From the NCBI GenBank assembly GCA_016748015.1, contig JAAOMT010000503.1, positions 107,199 through 148,221 of the forward strand: a stretch of 41,023 bases of DNA, in the 5' to 3' direction. The translations under genes were made by a program, and so were the position numbers. The stretch is from Geosiphon pyriformis. Its lineage: Eukaryota; Glomeromycota; Glomeromycetes; Archaeosporales; Geosiphonaceae. The notes beneath the pieces are model-generated. The model worked only from the letters and a program-made list of their open reading frames with translations. It was not told the origin of the DNA and searched no databases. Within the stretch, counting starts at the first letter, position 1. Each line of letters begins with the position of its first letter. Shown here one piece after another: positions 23,950 through 34,689 of the stretch.

Positions 23950-24330
23950 CATATATATTGACCATTTTGGCTGAGTTAGAGCTCTTGTGTTGTCCAATCA
24001 AGTATGGCATTTGTTTTAGTAAGCCAGTCATTACCAACTAGTGCTTGGTATTGAGTGGCTTCCATTACCAAAACTTTGATAAGGACTATGATGCCATTGA
24101 CTTCAAATGGGAAGTCGTCAATCTCACCAATAAAAGTTTTGGTTGCTCCATCAGCTGTGATGATCTTTGTGCAGGCAGCTCTGTCAACTCAGCAACCTAA
24201 TTGATCCATGAGTTGTTTGGTAATGATACTGTCAGTTAATCCACTATTCAGGATCAGTTTGATATACTGATCAATAACTTTGGCATTAGTATACATTGTG
24301 GTTATTGGTTTGGTGTCCAGAGCAGCTCCA
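23950..24330 (-). pseudogene. family-B aspartic protease
   Basis: The active-site block reads LILNSGLTDSIITKQLM. The catalytic Asp of the usual D-S/T-G has become Asn (codon AAT, 24246-24248). A stop follows at LGC*VD. The retropepsin family cleaves the Gag-Pol polyprotein; this copy cannot. Confidence 0.7.
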
Positions 24331-24859
24331 TTAAACAATGAAACTGATGTAATTTCCTCAAGTTTAAATAAGAATATAACAGCAAGTGATTTGTCTTTGG
24401 TGCTGGCAGCTGATGGAATGTTGTGAGTAAGTGGCTTTTGGTTGGTTTCCTGTTTGCTGGACGCAGTATCTTCTAGGTAACCAGAAGACTTAAGTAGTTC
24501 TGAAAACTCAGGTTTTGGTTATACCCGGTTCTTGAACTTTACTGGCGTGATCCTGATGGTTGATTTGTTGAACTGGGAATTGGTTGGTGAACTACTATCG
24601 CCAATCTCCAGTTTTGGGTTACTTTGGATCTGGGGTTTCTGGATGTTATTGTAGCTGGGTTTTGTGGTGGTATTTGAATTGTTTGTTGTGGTTGATAGAC
24701 TATTTGTGGCTGTGGTTAATATATTATGGGTGGCTGTGGTTGATATATTTGAGATTGATATATCAGTGTTTGATAGATTGGCAGTAGCATCATTGGCAGG
24801 TAAGTAGATTGATATTGATTTTGATTCGAGTAATAATTTGGAGTTGGAAACCAGCAATC

Positions 24860-26698
24860 AAGATTCTGATATTAATTTCCTGATTGTGGATTATTATAAG
24901 CACAGCAATCGGCTCTAAAGTAACCTTGTTTACCACAGTTGTGGCAAATTCGCATTTTTTGTTGCCATGGCTAATTTGTTGATAATAATAGACACGACTG
25001 ATTTTGGAAATGATTTACGTTTCTTTGATTATTACATCATTGAAGAGACTGATAAATTGGGTAATTGTCAACTAAGTATCTCTTTAATTTCCAATTAATG
25101 GAATTACTAAATTGTTTCAGTTTAGAATTCAAGTCAGATGATCTATTCATTACTAAATTTACAGCTTGGGCATGGTTGGCTTCTAACTTAGCAGCTTCAA
25201 AATCTCTTGCCTAAGTGACTGCAGTAAGAAGATCTACCAGATGTATTGGACATACTCATTGGAGGATGCTGCTGCATAAGTCTCTGATGAACTGATTTAA
25301 GATTTGTGGCACTGTAAAATAATCAGCTTGAATAGCTTAAATTTGGCACAGATTTTTGTGGAAGTGTCCCAAGTAGATGGTAACTGCTTCTGTGTCCCCT
25401 TGTTTTAAAGTAGTAAAAGTACTTGCCAGGCAGTTGATGCTGTTATTATTACTGAAATATCTTAGGAATTCTATTTTAAATGCATTAAAATTTTGGGGTT
25501 TCTGGGACAAGCTATAATACCATAAGTCAGCAGTATCTTTTAGGAAATATGGAATGACTTGCATAGTTCTTGTGTCATTCCAATTATTTGCAATAATGGC
25601 TTTGGCAACGTCATTGATCCATGCCTGGGCATCGTTCTCTTCACTGGTAAATTTCTTAAGTTTTGTGATTGATATAAAAGCCATTAGCACAATTGGTTGC
25701 TGTTGTTGTATTGGTAGTTGAAGCTGTTGTTGCAGTTGTTGAACTGGTTACTGAATAAGTTGCTGTAATGGTGGCTGTTAAAGGGATATTTGTTGCTATT
25801 AAATTGGTTTGATAATTGGTTTAATTGGTGGCTGATTGATGATGATATTTAGAGATAAGTTTTGTTAATTAATTAAGTCAGAGTTTCGGTTGTTCTGATT
25901 TGGTGGAGTTTTGATTTCTGGATTTTCTAGATTTTGATCTTGCTGAGTTTGAAAATTTGGGGTTTTTATATTCAGATTCCCAATAATTGGGTTCTGGTAA
26001 GTGAATTCTTGATCTTTAAATTCTCCTTCCTCTTTTTCTTCTTGTTCTTTTTCCAATTTGGTTGGTTTCTACAAATCAGTAATTCTGAAATCTGGTTGAA
26101 GTGGTAGTGATCAAATTCCTGATGGCATTGGTAATCTCGATTTGAATCCTTTAAAGTACACACCATATGGTCCTAATAGATCTTCTTTCCTTTGTTTACT
26201 TTGGAATGGAAATTGTCCAAATGTTGATGTCATGTTTGATGTAGACATGCCTGCTGATGCAATATTGATGGCACTTTTAGGAGTATAATAATATGATGGA
26301 TTTGTAGGTGATTCAATTCTGTGTTTCTTCCAAATGGGTGGTTGGATCCATTGAGGTGTTACTGCTAGTGTTTGTAATTTTTCTTTGCATAAGTAATTGG
26401 GTATTTTTGTTGTGTGTAATGTTTAATTTCCTTATTAATCTCAGTAATGATGGATGTGAAATTATAAATTTGTTGGTAAACTGGTGTTTTAGATTAATTC
26501 ATGGTAAAAAGTTTCTCTCACTGATTCAGTGTTTACTGGTATTCCTAACAAATAGGCAATTTTTTCATTAATGTAGAAATTGAAGGCTGATTTTGCTGAT
26601 ATCTGATTGTGGTTCAATCCCAAGTGTTGACAGTAGTGTTGAAATAAGAATTTTGCAAATCCTAAATGGTTTGCTCCTATACTTTCTGATTCTGCCAC
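24860..26698 (-). pseudogene. family-B gag with CCHC-type zinc knuckle
   Basis: The N-terminal segment (26698-26489) is followed by an acidic/Lys-rich linker and a Retrotrans_gag-like domain (25690-25337, with WINDVAKAI, YFLKDTADLWY and FKIEFLRYF). The knuckle at about 24905-24953 reads CHNCGKQGYFRADC, in which the His ligand is Tyr (CAC to TAC). Several stops and frame changes separate the parts. Confidence 0.7.
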
Positions 26699-26737
26699 TG
26701 TTGATTTATTTGTTGGTGCCAGTTCTTTGTAAGATTA

Positions 26738-26758
26738 TATCTTACAGGGAGTACCAAA
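26738..26758 (-). other. candidate primer-binding site of the family-B element
   Basis: Minus strand TGGTACTCCCTGTAAG starts 2 nt after the 5' LTR end, the usual place for a site complementary to a tRNA 3' end (...ACCA). The tRNA was not identified. Part of it can also pair with the U5 arm; see findings. Confidence 0.5.
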
Positions 26759-27626
26759 TATTACAGATGAACTTTGTTGGTTGTTGGAATAAATAACAAA
26801 CCCATAATTTGGTGCTCAAGGCTGTTGTTGATGATAGCAATCTGAAGGTGTGTTTATTTGAAGGTTTTGGTTGAGTTCTTTGTATAATAGACAGAGATTC
26901 AATGATAATAGTTTTTTCTATAGCTTTCCAAAACTGCAGTTTTATTAATTTCTTTTTCAACATAATGATTGGTATTTCTCCTGGTAAGCTAACCTCAATC
27001 AAGTGTCCTACCCTTATTTCTGGGTCTTTTACCAGTGCTATATCCTAACGTCAGTACTTCGTGCATTAATCCTCAATAAAATTAGTAATAACAAAAATTA
27101 AGACAAAAAAATAACAGAAATAATATAAAGAAATAAGCCAAGGCAATAAACAAGTTAGTATCCTGTCAATAGCCGTGATCAAGAGCTATTGGTCTAATGT
27201 AGTTACATATCAATGACTATTAACATGAAGTGTTGATAGTAGAGAGTGGAATTGGATGGTGAATGATTTTATTTATTTATTATTTGTGAATAGAAGATTT
27301 CTAACTAACAGATTCCCTCTTTCTACTTTTAACACTACTATTATATATACATAATTGATGTTCTATGAGATCACTTATATTTCCGAGTGATGTGCTATGA
27401 TTTTTTGAGCAATGCTCACATTGCTAAATGATGTGCTCTAATTTTCTAACATCGCTTTATATTGCTGAGCAATGTGCCATGTTTTCTGACATTACTCCAC
27501 ATTGTTAAGCAATGTGCCATAATTTTTGACATTGCTCCACATTGCTGAGCAATGTGCTCATGTGCTAAATACTATTCTCTTATTGGTCTGCTATTTTCTA
27601 TATCTGTTTTCTTTTTATGAGTAACA
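26759..27626 (-). repeat. family-B 5' LTR (868 bp)
   Basis: Same length and layout as the 3' LTR. The outer end on the plus strand is TATGAGTAACA (27616-27626). The inner end is TATTACAG, where TG has become TA. The TTGCTNAGCAA array is at about 27363-27561, next to the TATA region at 27335-27345. Confidence 0.9.
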
Positions 27627-28912
27627 CTGGAAGCATACTTGGATTCCCAATTGGCAAAATTAATAGCATCAAACAAACTCCTAACAAAGTAACACGCATT
27701 TCCTGAAACAGGCTGGTTTTCCACACCAAGAAAGTGGTACAGCACATTGAAAGAAAACACAGACTTAGAAATGACTGCCGTATTAGCAAAAAAATCAGCT
27801 CACTTGTTTCCAACAACACCCAAATGTCCTTTGACTTTCTTCCATGTAACCAAAAGATTCTTTTTTGAAATAGAATGATGAATGTGTTTCTTTTCCAACC
27901 AACATTTTTTGCAAAAATCAGGACCAAGTGCACTCATGCAAGTTTGCATATATCCAGTGACGCTTGACTGTCCATGTACAAAGTAACAGCACTATAAGCA
28001 AGCACACACTCTAAAGCTAAAGTGATAGCTTGTAATTCTACCAATGTCAAAGACAACAAGCCATGAACTTTCATCCAAATACTCACGTCAGCTGCTGGAA
28101 AGTATGCAGCAGCACTACCACAGATACCAATAGTCCCCATACCCTTAACAGAACTATTTGTGTAAATTTCAATGGGACCACTATCAGAGGCAAAGATGCA
28201 CTCAAAAATAAAACTGACCTCACAAGACATATTAGCACAAGTATAATGAGACACTAAAGCCATGCTACCATCCAAACCACTATTCCTAACAAAATCAGAT
28301 AGGAACATGAACCAGGCAGAAATTGGACTTCTGGGATCCAGTCTTTTCCATTTGCAAAAAGTATCCCAAGTGAAGCATGCTCTCTCCTGATTCAGAATTT
28401 GATTAACAAAGACAAAGCCATATCTTTTGAAAAATTTGACTACACTCATATACACATCTAGGCCCAGCATATTCAAAATGAGTATGCCAGACCCAGCTTG
28501 AAACACATTAGAAATTGCACCATCCAAGAAAAGATTGCACGAAATAAGAGCATGGGTAGTTCCAGCCAAAAAACAATCCAATGGACTAATAGGCAACATG
28601 ATTGGAAAATGTAGAGAATACTGAGGCGTCCAACTTGCCACTTGCAAATCCATCACTCTATAATCAAAAAATCTACCAAGAATTCTACCAGCATTGGCAA
28701 AATTAATTAAGTTAGCCAACAAATTCTGTGTCAGTACTTGCTCAAAGGTCTTCATTTCATAAAACTCAAGATGATGTAACACCTTGCTAGGAAAGTCTTT
28801 AGGCAGATTAGCTTTGAACTTTAGCCTCTTTCTTAATAATCTGTTCCACTTCTCACATACACTCTTGGAGGCAAAGCTAAATTGCAGTCTGTAATCAACA
28901 ATAGGCTGTAAG
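27627..28912 (-). pseudogene. LINE, region after RT with RNase H
   Basis: From VLQPIVDYRLQF onward the frame reads the post-RT region (KANLPKDFP, LHHLEFYEMKTFEQV) and then RNase H: IEIYTNSS (catalytic Asp changed to Asn), TLVELQAITLALE and LYMDSQASLD. A frameshift near 27945 and a TGA (about 27800) break the end. It joins 16541-17421 across the family-B insertion, and joins 29937-31246 across the family-D LTR, both in frame once one target-site copy is removed. Confidence 0.85.
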
Positions 28913-28916
28913 ACAG

Positions 28917-29936
28917 TATTATCTGAGTAGAAAAACCGATCCAAAGTTATGAAGAAACATGACCAAAATGTGACATAACACAGAATAGTGTGCAATAATG
29001 TTGGATAATGTGTTATAACATAGGATAACGTGTTATAATGCAGAATAACACAGAATAACATGTAATAACATCAGATAATGTGTTATAACATAGGATAACT
29101 AGTAATAACATAGAAAAACGAAGCAATAACAAAAATAACAAATTAATAGCTAGTGATAGCAAGACAATTAAAAGCAATTTTATAAAACCAAAAGAATATA
29201 TAAAAACAAGTAGTTGTAGAAGTTAGAAAAAAAGACAGATAGATATGAACCTTTAGACAAGAATCAAATATCTATACCCCTTCATCATTTATTATCTTTT
29301 CTATTTCATCTTCTGAAATAAACCAATTATTAAAAAAATCAGAATCACAAATTCATGTTCTTAAACTTTGTGGAATTTACATGAATTAATCCTTGTCTTA
29401 TACCTTCATTTTAGGACAGATGCTCTTAACATAACCACTTCAAATAATTAACAATTTGGACCAATTGCTCTTAATCACAACAATTGATGATACTAATTTA
29501 TCTTTCTTTTCTTTTCTTTTCTTTTTCTTTTCTTTTTCTTTCTTATTTTTTGTGAAGTGGCAATATAGTAAAATTGACTGTCTGGGAATAGACTTTGTAA
29601 TAGTCTGGTAAAAGAGAAAAGCTCCCCCTAAGTTTTGGATATTAATGTTATCTTGTTAGCTTACTAGAAAAGCAAAAAGACAATGCCAAACCCTAACAAC
29701 TGCACTCGTTAGCTCAGAGAAGAAAGCTCACATCTACAAAAAACGTTGCAATCAATGGAAAACAAACTCTGTGCCTTATAACAAAAGAACTCAACGGATA
29801 AATTTACATCCAGGAATAGATTTTCAGATACTGATAACTAAGACTAAGCCAACAAAATTATGTGAAAAATGCATCCCCAATAATTGAGAGCACTAAATGT
29901 TACCAGTTCTATTACCCACCAAGTTTACCTATAACA
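28917..29936 (+). repeat. family-D solo LTR (1020 bp) with 4-bp target-site duplication ACAG
   Basis: It starts TATTATCTGAG and ends CTATAACA, and is flanked by ACAG at 28913-28916 and 29937-29940. U3 has an imperfect tandem array of GGATAATGTGTTATAACA-like units (28975-29110), then TATATAAAA (29197-29205), an AGACAAGAATCAAATA segment shared with family C, AATAAA near 29321 and a CTTTT-rich tract (29500-29550). Near the 3' end is GAGAGCACTAAATGTTACC. Excision restores the LINE codons Ala-Val-Leu-Gln. Confidence 0.85.
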
Positions 29937-31246
29937 ACAGCTGAGACTAAGTACAAGAATTGTTTTTCAGTGATGGTTTTCCTCAAAACCACATTCGTAA
30001 AAAACTTGACATCAACATACGCTTTGGCTAAGCTGGGCTTGGACAAGTCATTAGTTGATAAAAAAATACCCAGGTATTTGTGAGACTCATATTTTCTTGC
30101 CACTGAAATCCTAGAACCACTAATAGACAGAACAGCATCCCAGGCACCCTGATTAATAGGTATGGCAATTGTTTTTTCTGTGTTTATTAAAATGTCATTG
30201 ATAGCAAAAAACTCACTGGCTATGTTTAAAATATTCTGTATAGCTGTTAAACAGTTGCCAACCCAGATTGTGTTATCTACAAAAGCGCCAGCAGCAAAGA
30301 AAAAAGTCAGGTTACTCTTTGGATCAGGCTTGTCAGTCCTTGTGAAAAACTTAGAGCACATCCTATAACTATATAAATGTTCATGCTTCTTTACCTCGCA
30401 AAGAAGTGGATCATAAAATATCCTCCATAACAATAGTGAAAACACCTCTTCTTGATTAAAGCCATTATGAACAACATAATCATCAGTTAAGCCAAAATCT
30501 GTCATCACCCAATTGATCCTACCTTTGTGTATATTGCCAAAAAAGTTAATAAAGTGAGAACACATTTTGATCCTGACTAAGCTATTGAGTAAATGAGACT
30601 ACTTAACAGAATTGTAGGTCTTGTGCATATCCTGAAGAACAAACCAGAGAGATCTTGTTTGACAGAACCTTGGACAAAATTTTCTGAGCAGTTTCAATCA
30701 ATGCAATCGGATGGGTGTTGGTAAGAGTGCCCTCCCAATCATAAGGTTTAGGAATCATGGACACCCAGGACTTTTTCCACTGCACAAGAACTTTTTCGTA
30801 TTTTAAACAACAATTAAAAATAAACAAAAGACCACTAAAAACCAACACATTACCATGTTTCTATAGCTCATTAGGAATGCCAGAAAGCCCAGCAGCTTTC
30901 CCATCAGACAGGTTCTTTATAACACACATAAGCTTGTACATATTTATATTACCCATAACCTTCGAGAATGTAACCTTATTAACATAATCCAAAGGAATAT
31001 ATTGTCCATGTCAATGATTGAGGAGAGCATCTGAAGCCAAATGCTTTCTTGTCCAACTCTCCATTATTGTGTCAATTAAAGACTTAACCACCTGTGGTTC
31101 AAGGATGAAGTTGTCATTAACAATTAAATGATCAAGAACCACTTTCTTAAATGGTCAATCCAAAATGCTCTTAATCATCCTTCTCTTATCTGAACAAAAA
31201 TTTTCCATGCGTCTTTTAACAGCCTTTTTAATGAAATCATTCCTGG
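29937..31246 (-). pseudogene. LINE reverse transcriptase region
   Basis: Minus-strand translation from 31246 gives a helical pre-RT segment, the fingers (NLSDGKAAGLSGIPNE), PKPYDWEGTLTNTHPIAL and ETAQKILSKVLS, then after a gap the palm (VMTDFGLTDDYVVHNGF, SLLLWRIFYDPLL) and the active site FVDN, where FADD is typical. TGA/TAG stops fall mostly at Trp or Arg codons. An internal deletion with frame loss is near 30600-30660. The N-terminal endonuclease part is not in the window; it should lie beyond the family-A elements on the right. Confidence 0.85.
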
Positions 31247-32240
31247 TGTTACCAGTAAAATTTTAGCTATTAATTAGCATGAAATTACTCTTATAATTCC
31301 TATAATTAATTACTATATTAATATTATTTCAAATTATCATTTATTATTTAATCAATTATCACATATTATGATTCAATTAAAATAATCTAATTAGTATAAC
31401 AGAAAGTAGGATGATCAAATTACACAATACTCTGAACTTTGTAATATTCTAAAATTCGCCAAAATTTATAAGAAATTCACCAAAATTTACAGAAATTCGC
31501 CGAAATTATGAATAGTTCACCCAAATTAATCAATAGTTCAGTGAAATAACTTGTAGTTCATCAAAATGTATCTTTAGTTCACCAAAATTTGAGCAAAGAG
31601 AAAAAGTGCAAGTTTATAGACTAGTACTACAACAAGTTATATAAAAAAAGAGCTTTTCTCTTCAAGAAAATGTATCTTACTTTAAATTTATTACTTAGAA
31701 TCATTCCTACACACACAAAAAGAAATAAAATATCAAATAATTCGAAAAACCAATTTCTTTAAATATTGTACTTAGAAAATCTCCAAAAACCCAACTAACA
31801 TTTTGAAATTGATTAGCTACCAATTTCAGTAAACTGTTAGTGACTCCAGGCCTGGATAGAAAACGTTTCTCTTAACAGAATTCTATTTCTTTTACATTTC
31901 TTTTATTTTTTTTCTTTTTTTTTATTATAATCATTAGAGTAGTCTACAGACAAGATTTCTGTAAAAGAGTTGACTTTCACAGCAAAGTAACTACACATTT
32001 TTAGTGAGCTTCCAGACAAGCAATTCCTGGGAAAGAGTTGACATTTACTACAACATAACTACATAAAGCAACTGGCACAGAATTGGCCATTCCACTTATA
32101 AGCCCAGCAGTTCAAATTATAGAAGATAATTTGAAGATAAATTCAGTTATTGGAGGTTCAACTACTTTTAGAAAATGTGAATTTGCAACCAACAGACATT
32201 TAAAATATTCAAGAAAAGAAACCAAAAACCTCTGGTAACA
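31247..32240 (+). repeat. family-A 5' LTR (994 bp)
   Basis: The termini TGTTACCAG and CTGGTAACA are perfect 9-bp inverted repeats. U3 (31451-31593) has tandem GTTCACC/ATTCGCC-AAATT units. TATATAAA (31638-31645) is followed by AAGAGCTTTTCTCTT, a hairpin. A 13-pair stem (32146-32158 with 32227-32239) closes the LTR 3' end. Confidence 0.9.
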
Positions 32241-32242
32241 TT

Positions 32243-32258
32243 TGGTGCTCTCTTATGG
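32243..32258 (+). other. candidate primer-binding site of the family-A element
   Basis: TGGTGCTCTCTTATGG begins 2 nt after the LTR. TGG plus an acceptor-stem complement is the usual form. The tRNA was not identified. Confidence 0.6.
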
Positions 32259-32829
32259 AAATGACACAGCAAAAACAACTTCAAAATAGTGACCACACCA
32301 GACGCAACAACTCTAGAGTATTACCAGTCAATTTACACCCACTGCAAGTAAAGATTCAACATCTCAGATGGAATTGAAGTTATCAAGAAATCAGTATACC
32401 AATACATTGAAAACCGCATTAACAATTATCTTTTTAGAAATTACAACATCTCAAAAGTTAGAAGCAATCTTTACAATAATTTCATTATTCACAGTTGGAA
32501 ACTGAAGATCTTAACAGTGAAACACTTGCCACTTACTTTCAAGAACTTAATTTTAACATTATCCAATACTGTGAAGAAACATATCCAGTACAGTCTTAAT
32601 ACTCTATTGATTTTGAATTAAAGACAGAAACAAGCAACAAAGACAAACAAAAACTGAAGCAATACTCAAAAACCACCCCAAATACTCCAATACTACCAAA
32701 AACAACTGCCAAACACTTGCAAACACTTGAACAAAGAACCAGTGTCAAATTATCACTTTCTATTACACTATTTCCAATTTCATTTGTTCAACCACAAACA
32801 TTAAGTTCACTACTTAAATGTTTCTCCAG

Positions 32830-33995
32830 ACCAGAAGATTATTAGCCACCTAAAAATCCCACTCAACAGCAGGAACCAATATCAACAAGTGCCAATATCA
32901 TTGATTACTTACAAGAAAACGAAAATAATCATTTAGAGAGTCTGGAACGTGAAGAAACTGAATCAAAACAAGAAGAAACTACAGAAAATGAAGAAGAAAT
33001 GGTAACTGCTTACATTGCAAAAATTCCGGAATTTACTGGTAAAGATAATGATACCAGTTCTTAAGAATGGCTTGACAAAGTTCAAAAAGCAGGAGATGCA
33101 AATGGTTGAATTGCAGCAAGAATGCTCAAAGTGATCCCATATTTTCTCCAAAGAACTGCAGGAGAATGGTTTGAAAACTTAGAAAAACTATTTGAAAACT
33201 GGCAAGCATTTAAAGATGCTTTTTTACAACAATTCACTAACAATAACATCTCTATTACTCTCCGCAATCGCTTTCACAATATCAAACAAGAAACATCTGA
33301 AACTGTTATGACTTATCTTGGAAGATTCAACAAACTTCTTCAACAGATTCGACAATTGGAGACCAATGATTATTATTCTGATGCTCAGATTCTGGACCAG
33401 TTTATAGCAGAGTTAAAAGACAAACTGATTAAAAAAGTCCACCCACATGCTCCAGCAGACTTAGCAACTGCTATCAGACATGCAAAGAACTATGAAATGG
33501 CTATGGAAGAAGCAAACCACACCAAACTCGTCAACCTAGCTATTGGAGAAACCAGTTCAGCAGCTGAAGAGAAAATAGACCAACTCACAAAAAAGATTGA
33601 AAGCTACTTCACAAACCAACAACAACAGCAACAACAATTACAAAAATATCAACCCCTACAACAACACAACCAAAACAACTTTAGATCACCCTCCAACAAC
33701 CAATCTCAAAATTGTCATTATTGTAGAATTTTAGGACACTGAAAATGAGATTGTAAGAAATTACAAAGAGACCAACAAAATAAGAGTAATCAATGTTACT
33801 CTTCACCACAACAATTTTATTACCAATCTCTACCACCAATCTATTATTCACCAAGACCACAAAATCAAAACAGTTACTATTCATCAGCTCCACAACCAAT
33901 GCAGCAACAATATCAGCAACCTTTACCAATCCAGCAATATCAAACACAATCCTCTCAACAATATCAAATACCAGCCAGAAGATTGGTTTAACATA
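32830..33995 (+). pseudogene. family-A gag
   Basis: An acidic N-terminal part (EENEE-type, about 32880-33000) leads into a Retrotrans_gag domain (33001-33500; EWLDKV, YFLQRTAGEWFENL, AFLQQFTNN, TYLGRFNKLL). A Gln-rich linker and the zinc knuckle CHYCRILGH-x4-C (33711-33751) follow. In-frame stops: TAA at 33062 (from CAA), TGA at 33107 and 33740 (from TGG) and 33746 (from CGA). The C-terminal tail is Gln/Tyr/Pro-rich and stops at 33990. All these stops can be explained by single transitions. Confidence 0.8.
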
Positions 33996-34240
33996 ACCAA
34001 TTCACACCTCAAAATCAATTTTAGAATAATACCAATAGGATCAATCCAAATAACCAATTAATTCCCTGAAATTCTGGTCAGCAAAGACCCAATCACTATC
34101 ACACTCAACCCAGTTATCTTACAATACCAGAAGAATCGGATTTTCAACAAACTGCACTTTCTGAAGATGAAGTTGCAGCACCAAAATCAAACCCTTCTAA
34201 CCATACCATTCTACCAGCTCAAATTGCCCAAAATGCCAAT

Positions 34241-34580
34241 TTGTTAGATATATTTCCATTTGAATTTAAAGCAAATGAATTACCATTTCTGCTTAGTAAT
34301 GCAGTAGTCAATGAACAGAAAGCAATTACTGCTATGTACACAGAAGCTACAGTGGAAGAAAAACCCATTTGCTTAATCTTAAATAGTAAATCGACTGGAA
34401 GTATCATTACTTACCAGCTGATGCAACAACTCAAACGAAACGTAGACAGACAAGCTCAAACAGTTATTGTCACAGCTGATGGTATAAAAAAGATTCCAGT
34501 AGAAAAAATTGATGATTTCTCCTTTTCAATTAATGGAATTACTATTCCAGTTAAAGTTTTTGTTATGGATGCACCCTAAT
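34241..34580 (+). pseudogene. family-A aspartic protease
   Basis: CLILNSKSTGSIITYQLMQQL replaces the family's LDSGSTGS block, so the catalytic Asp is now Asn (AAT, 34382-34384) and the neighbouring Gly is Lys. The flap and C-terminal strand (VFVMDAP) are recognisable. A TAA stop follows at 34577-34579, although the coding character (YQALVKNDWLLKT) continues beyond it. Confidence 0.75.
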
Positions 34581-34689
34581 ATCAAGCTCTAGTCAAAAAT
34601 GATTGGCTTCTCAAGACCAATGCAAACCTGAACTGGGAAACTCAAGAACTTAAAATCTCATACCAAAGACAATATATCATAGTACCTAC

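Larger units (their letters stand above)
17422..27626 (-). mobile_element. complete family-B Ty3/gypsy (Metaviridae) retrotransposon with dUTPase, 10,205 bp
   Basis: Two LTRs of exactly 868 bp bound an internal region with minus-strand remnants in the order gag, protease, Cys-rich region, dUTPase, RT, RNase H, integrase. This RNase H-integrase order is that of Ty3/gypsy. It sits inside a minus-strand LINE. Flanking 4-mers are TCGG (17418-17421) and CTGG (27627-27630), a degraded duplication differing by two transitions. Removing the element plus one 4-mer restores the LINE frame exactly. The first 180 aligned LTR positions show 21 differences, all transitions, so the copy is not recent. Stops and frameshifts make it non-autonomous. 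Confidence 0.9.

Noticed and set aside
27598-27933. 111-codon minus-strand frame
   Set aside because: It overlaps the LINE region in another frame. The LINE frame gives motifs shared with RNase H-flanking sequence; this one gives none.
29898-29936. A tiny 39-bp TGTTACCAG...TATAACA segment that looked like the LTR of a SMART-type miniature element
   Set aside because: The ACAG duplication encloses 28917-29936 as one unit, and no second 39-bp copy exists at the other end. It is the 3' end of the family-D LTR.
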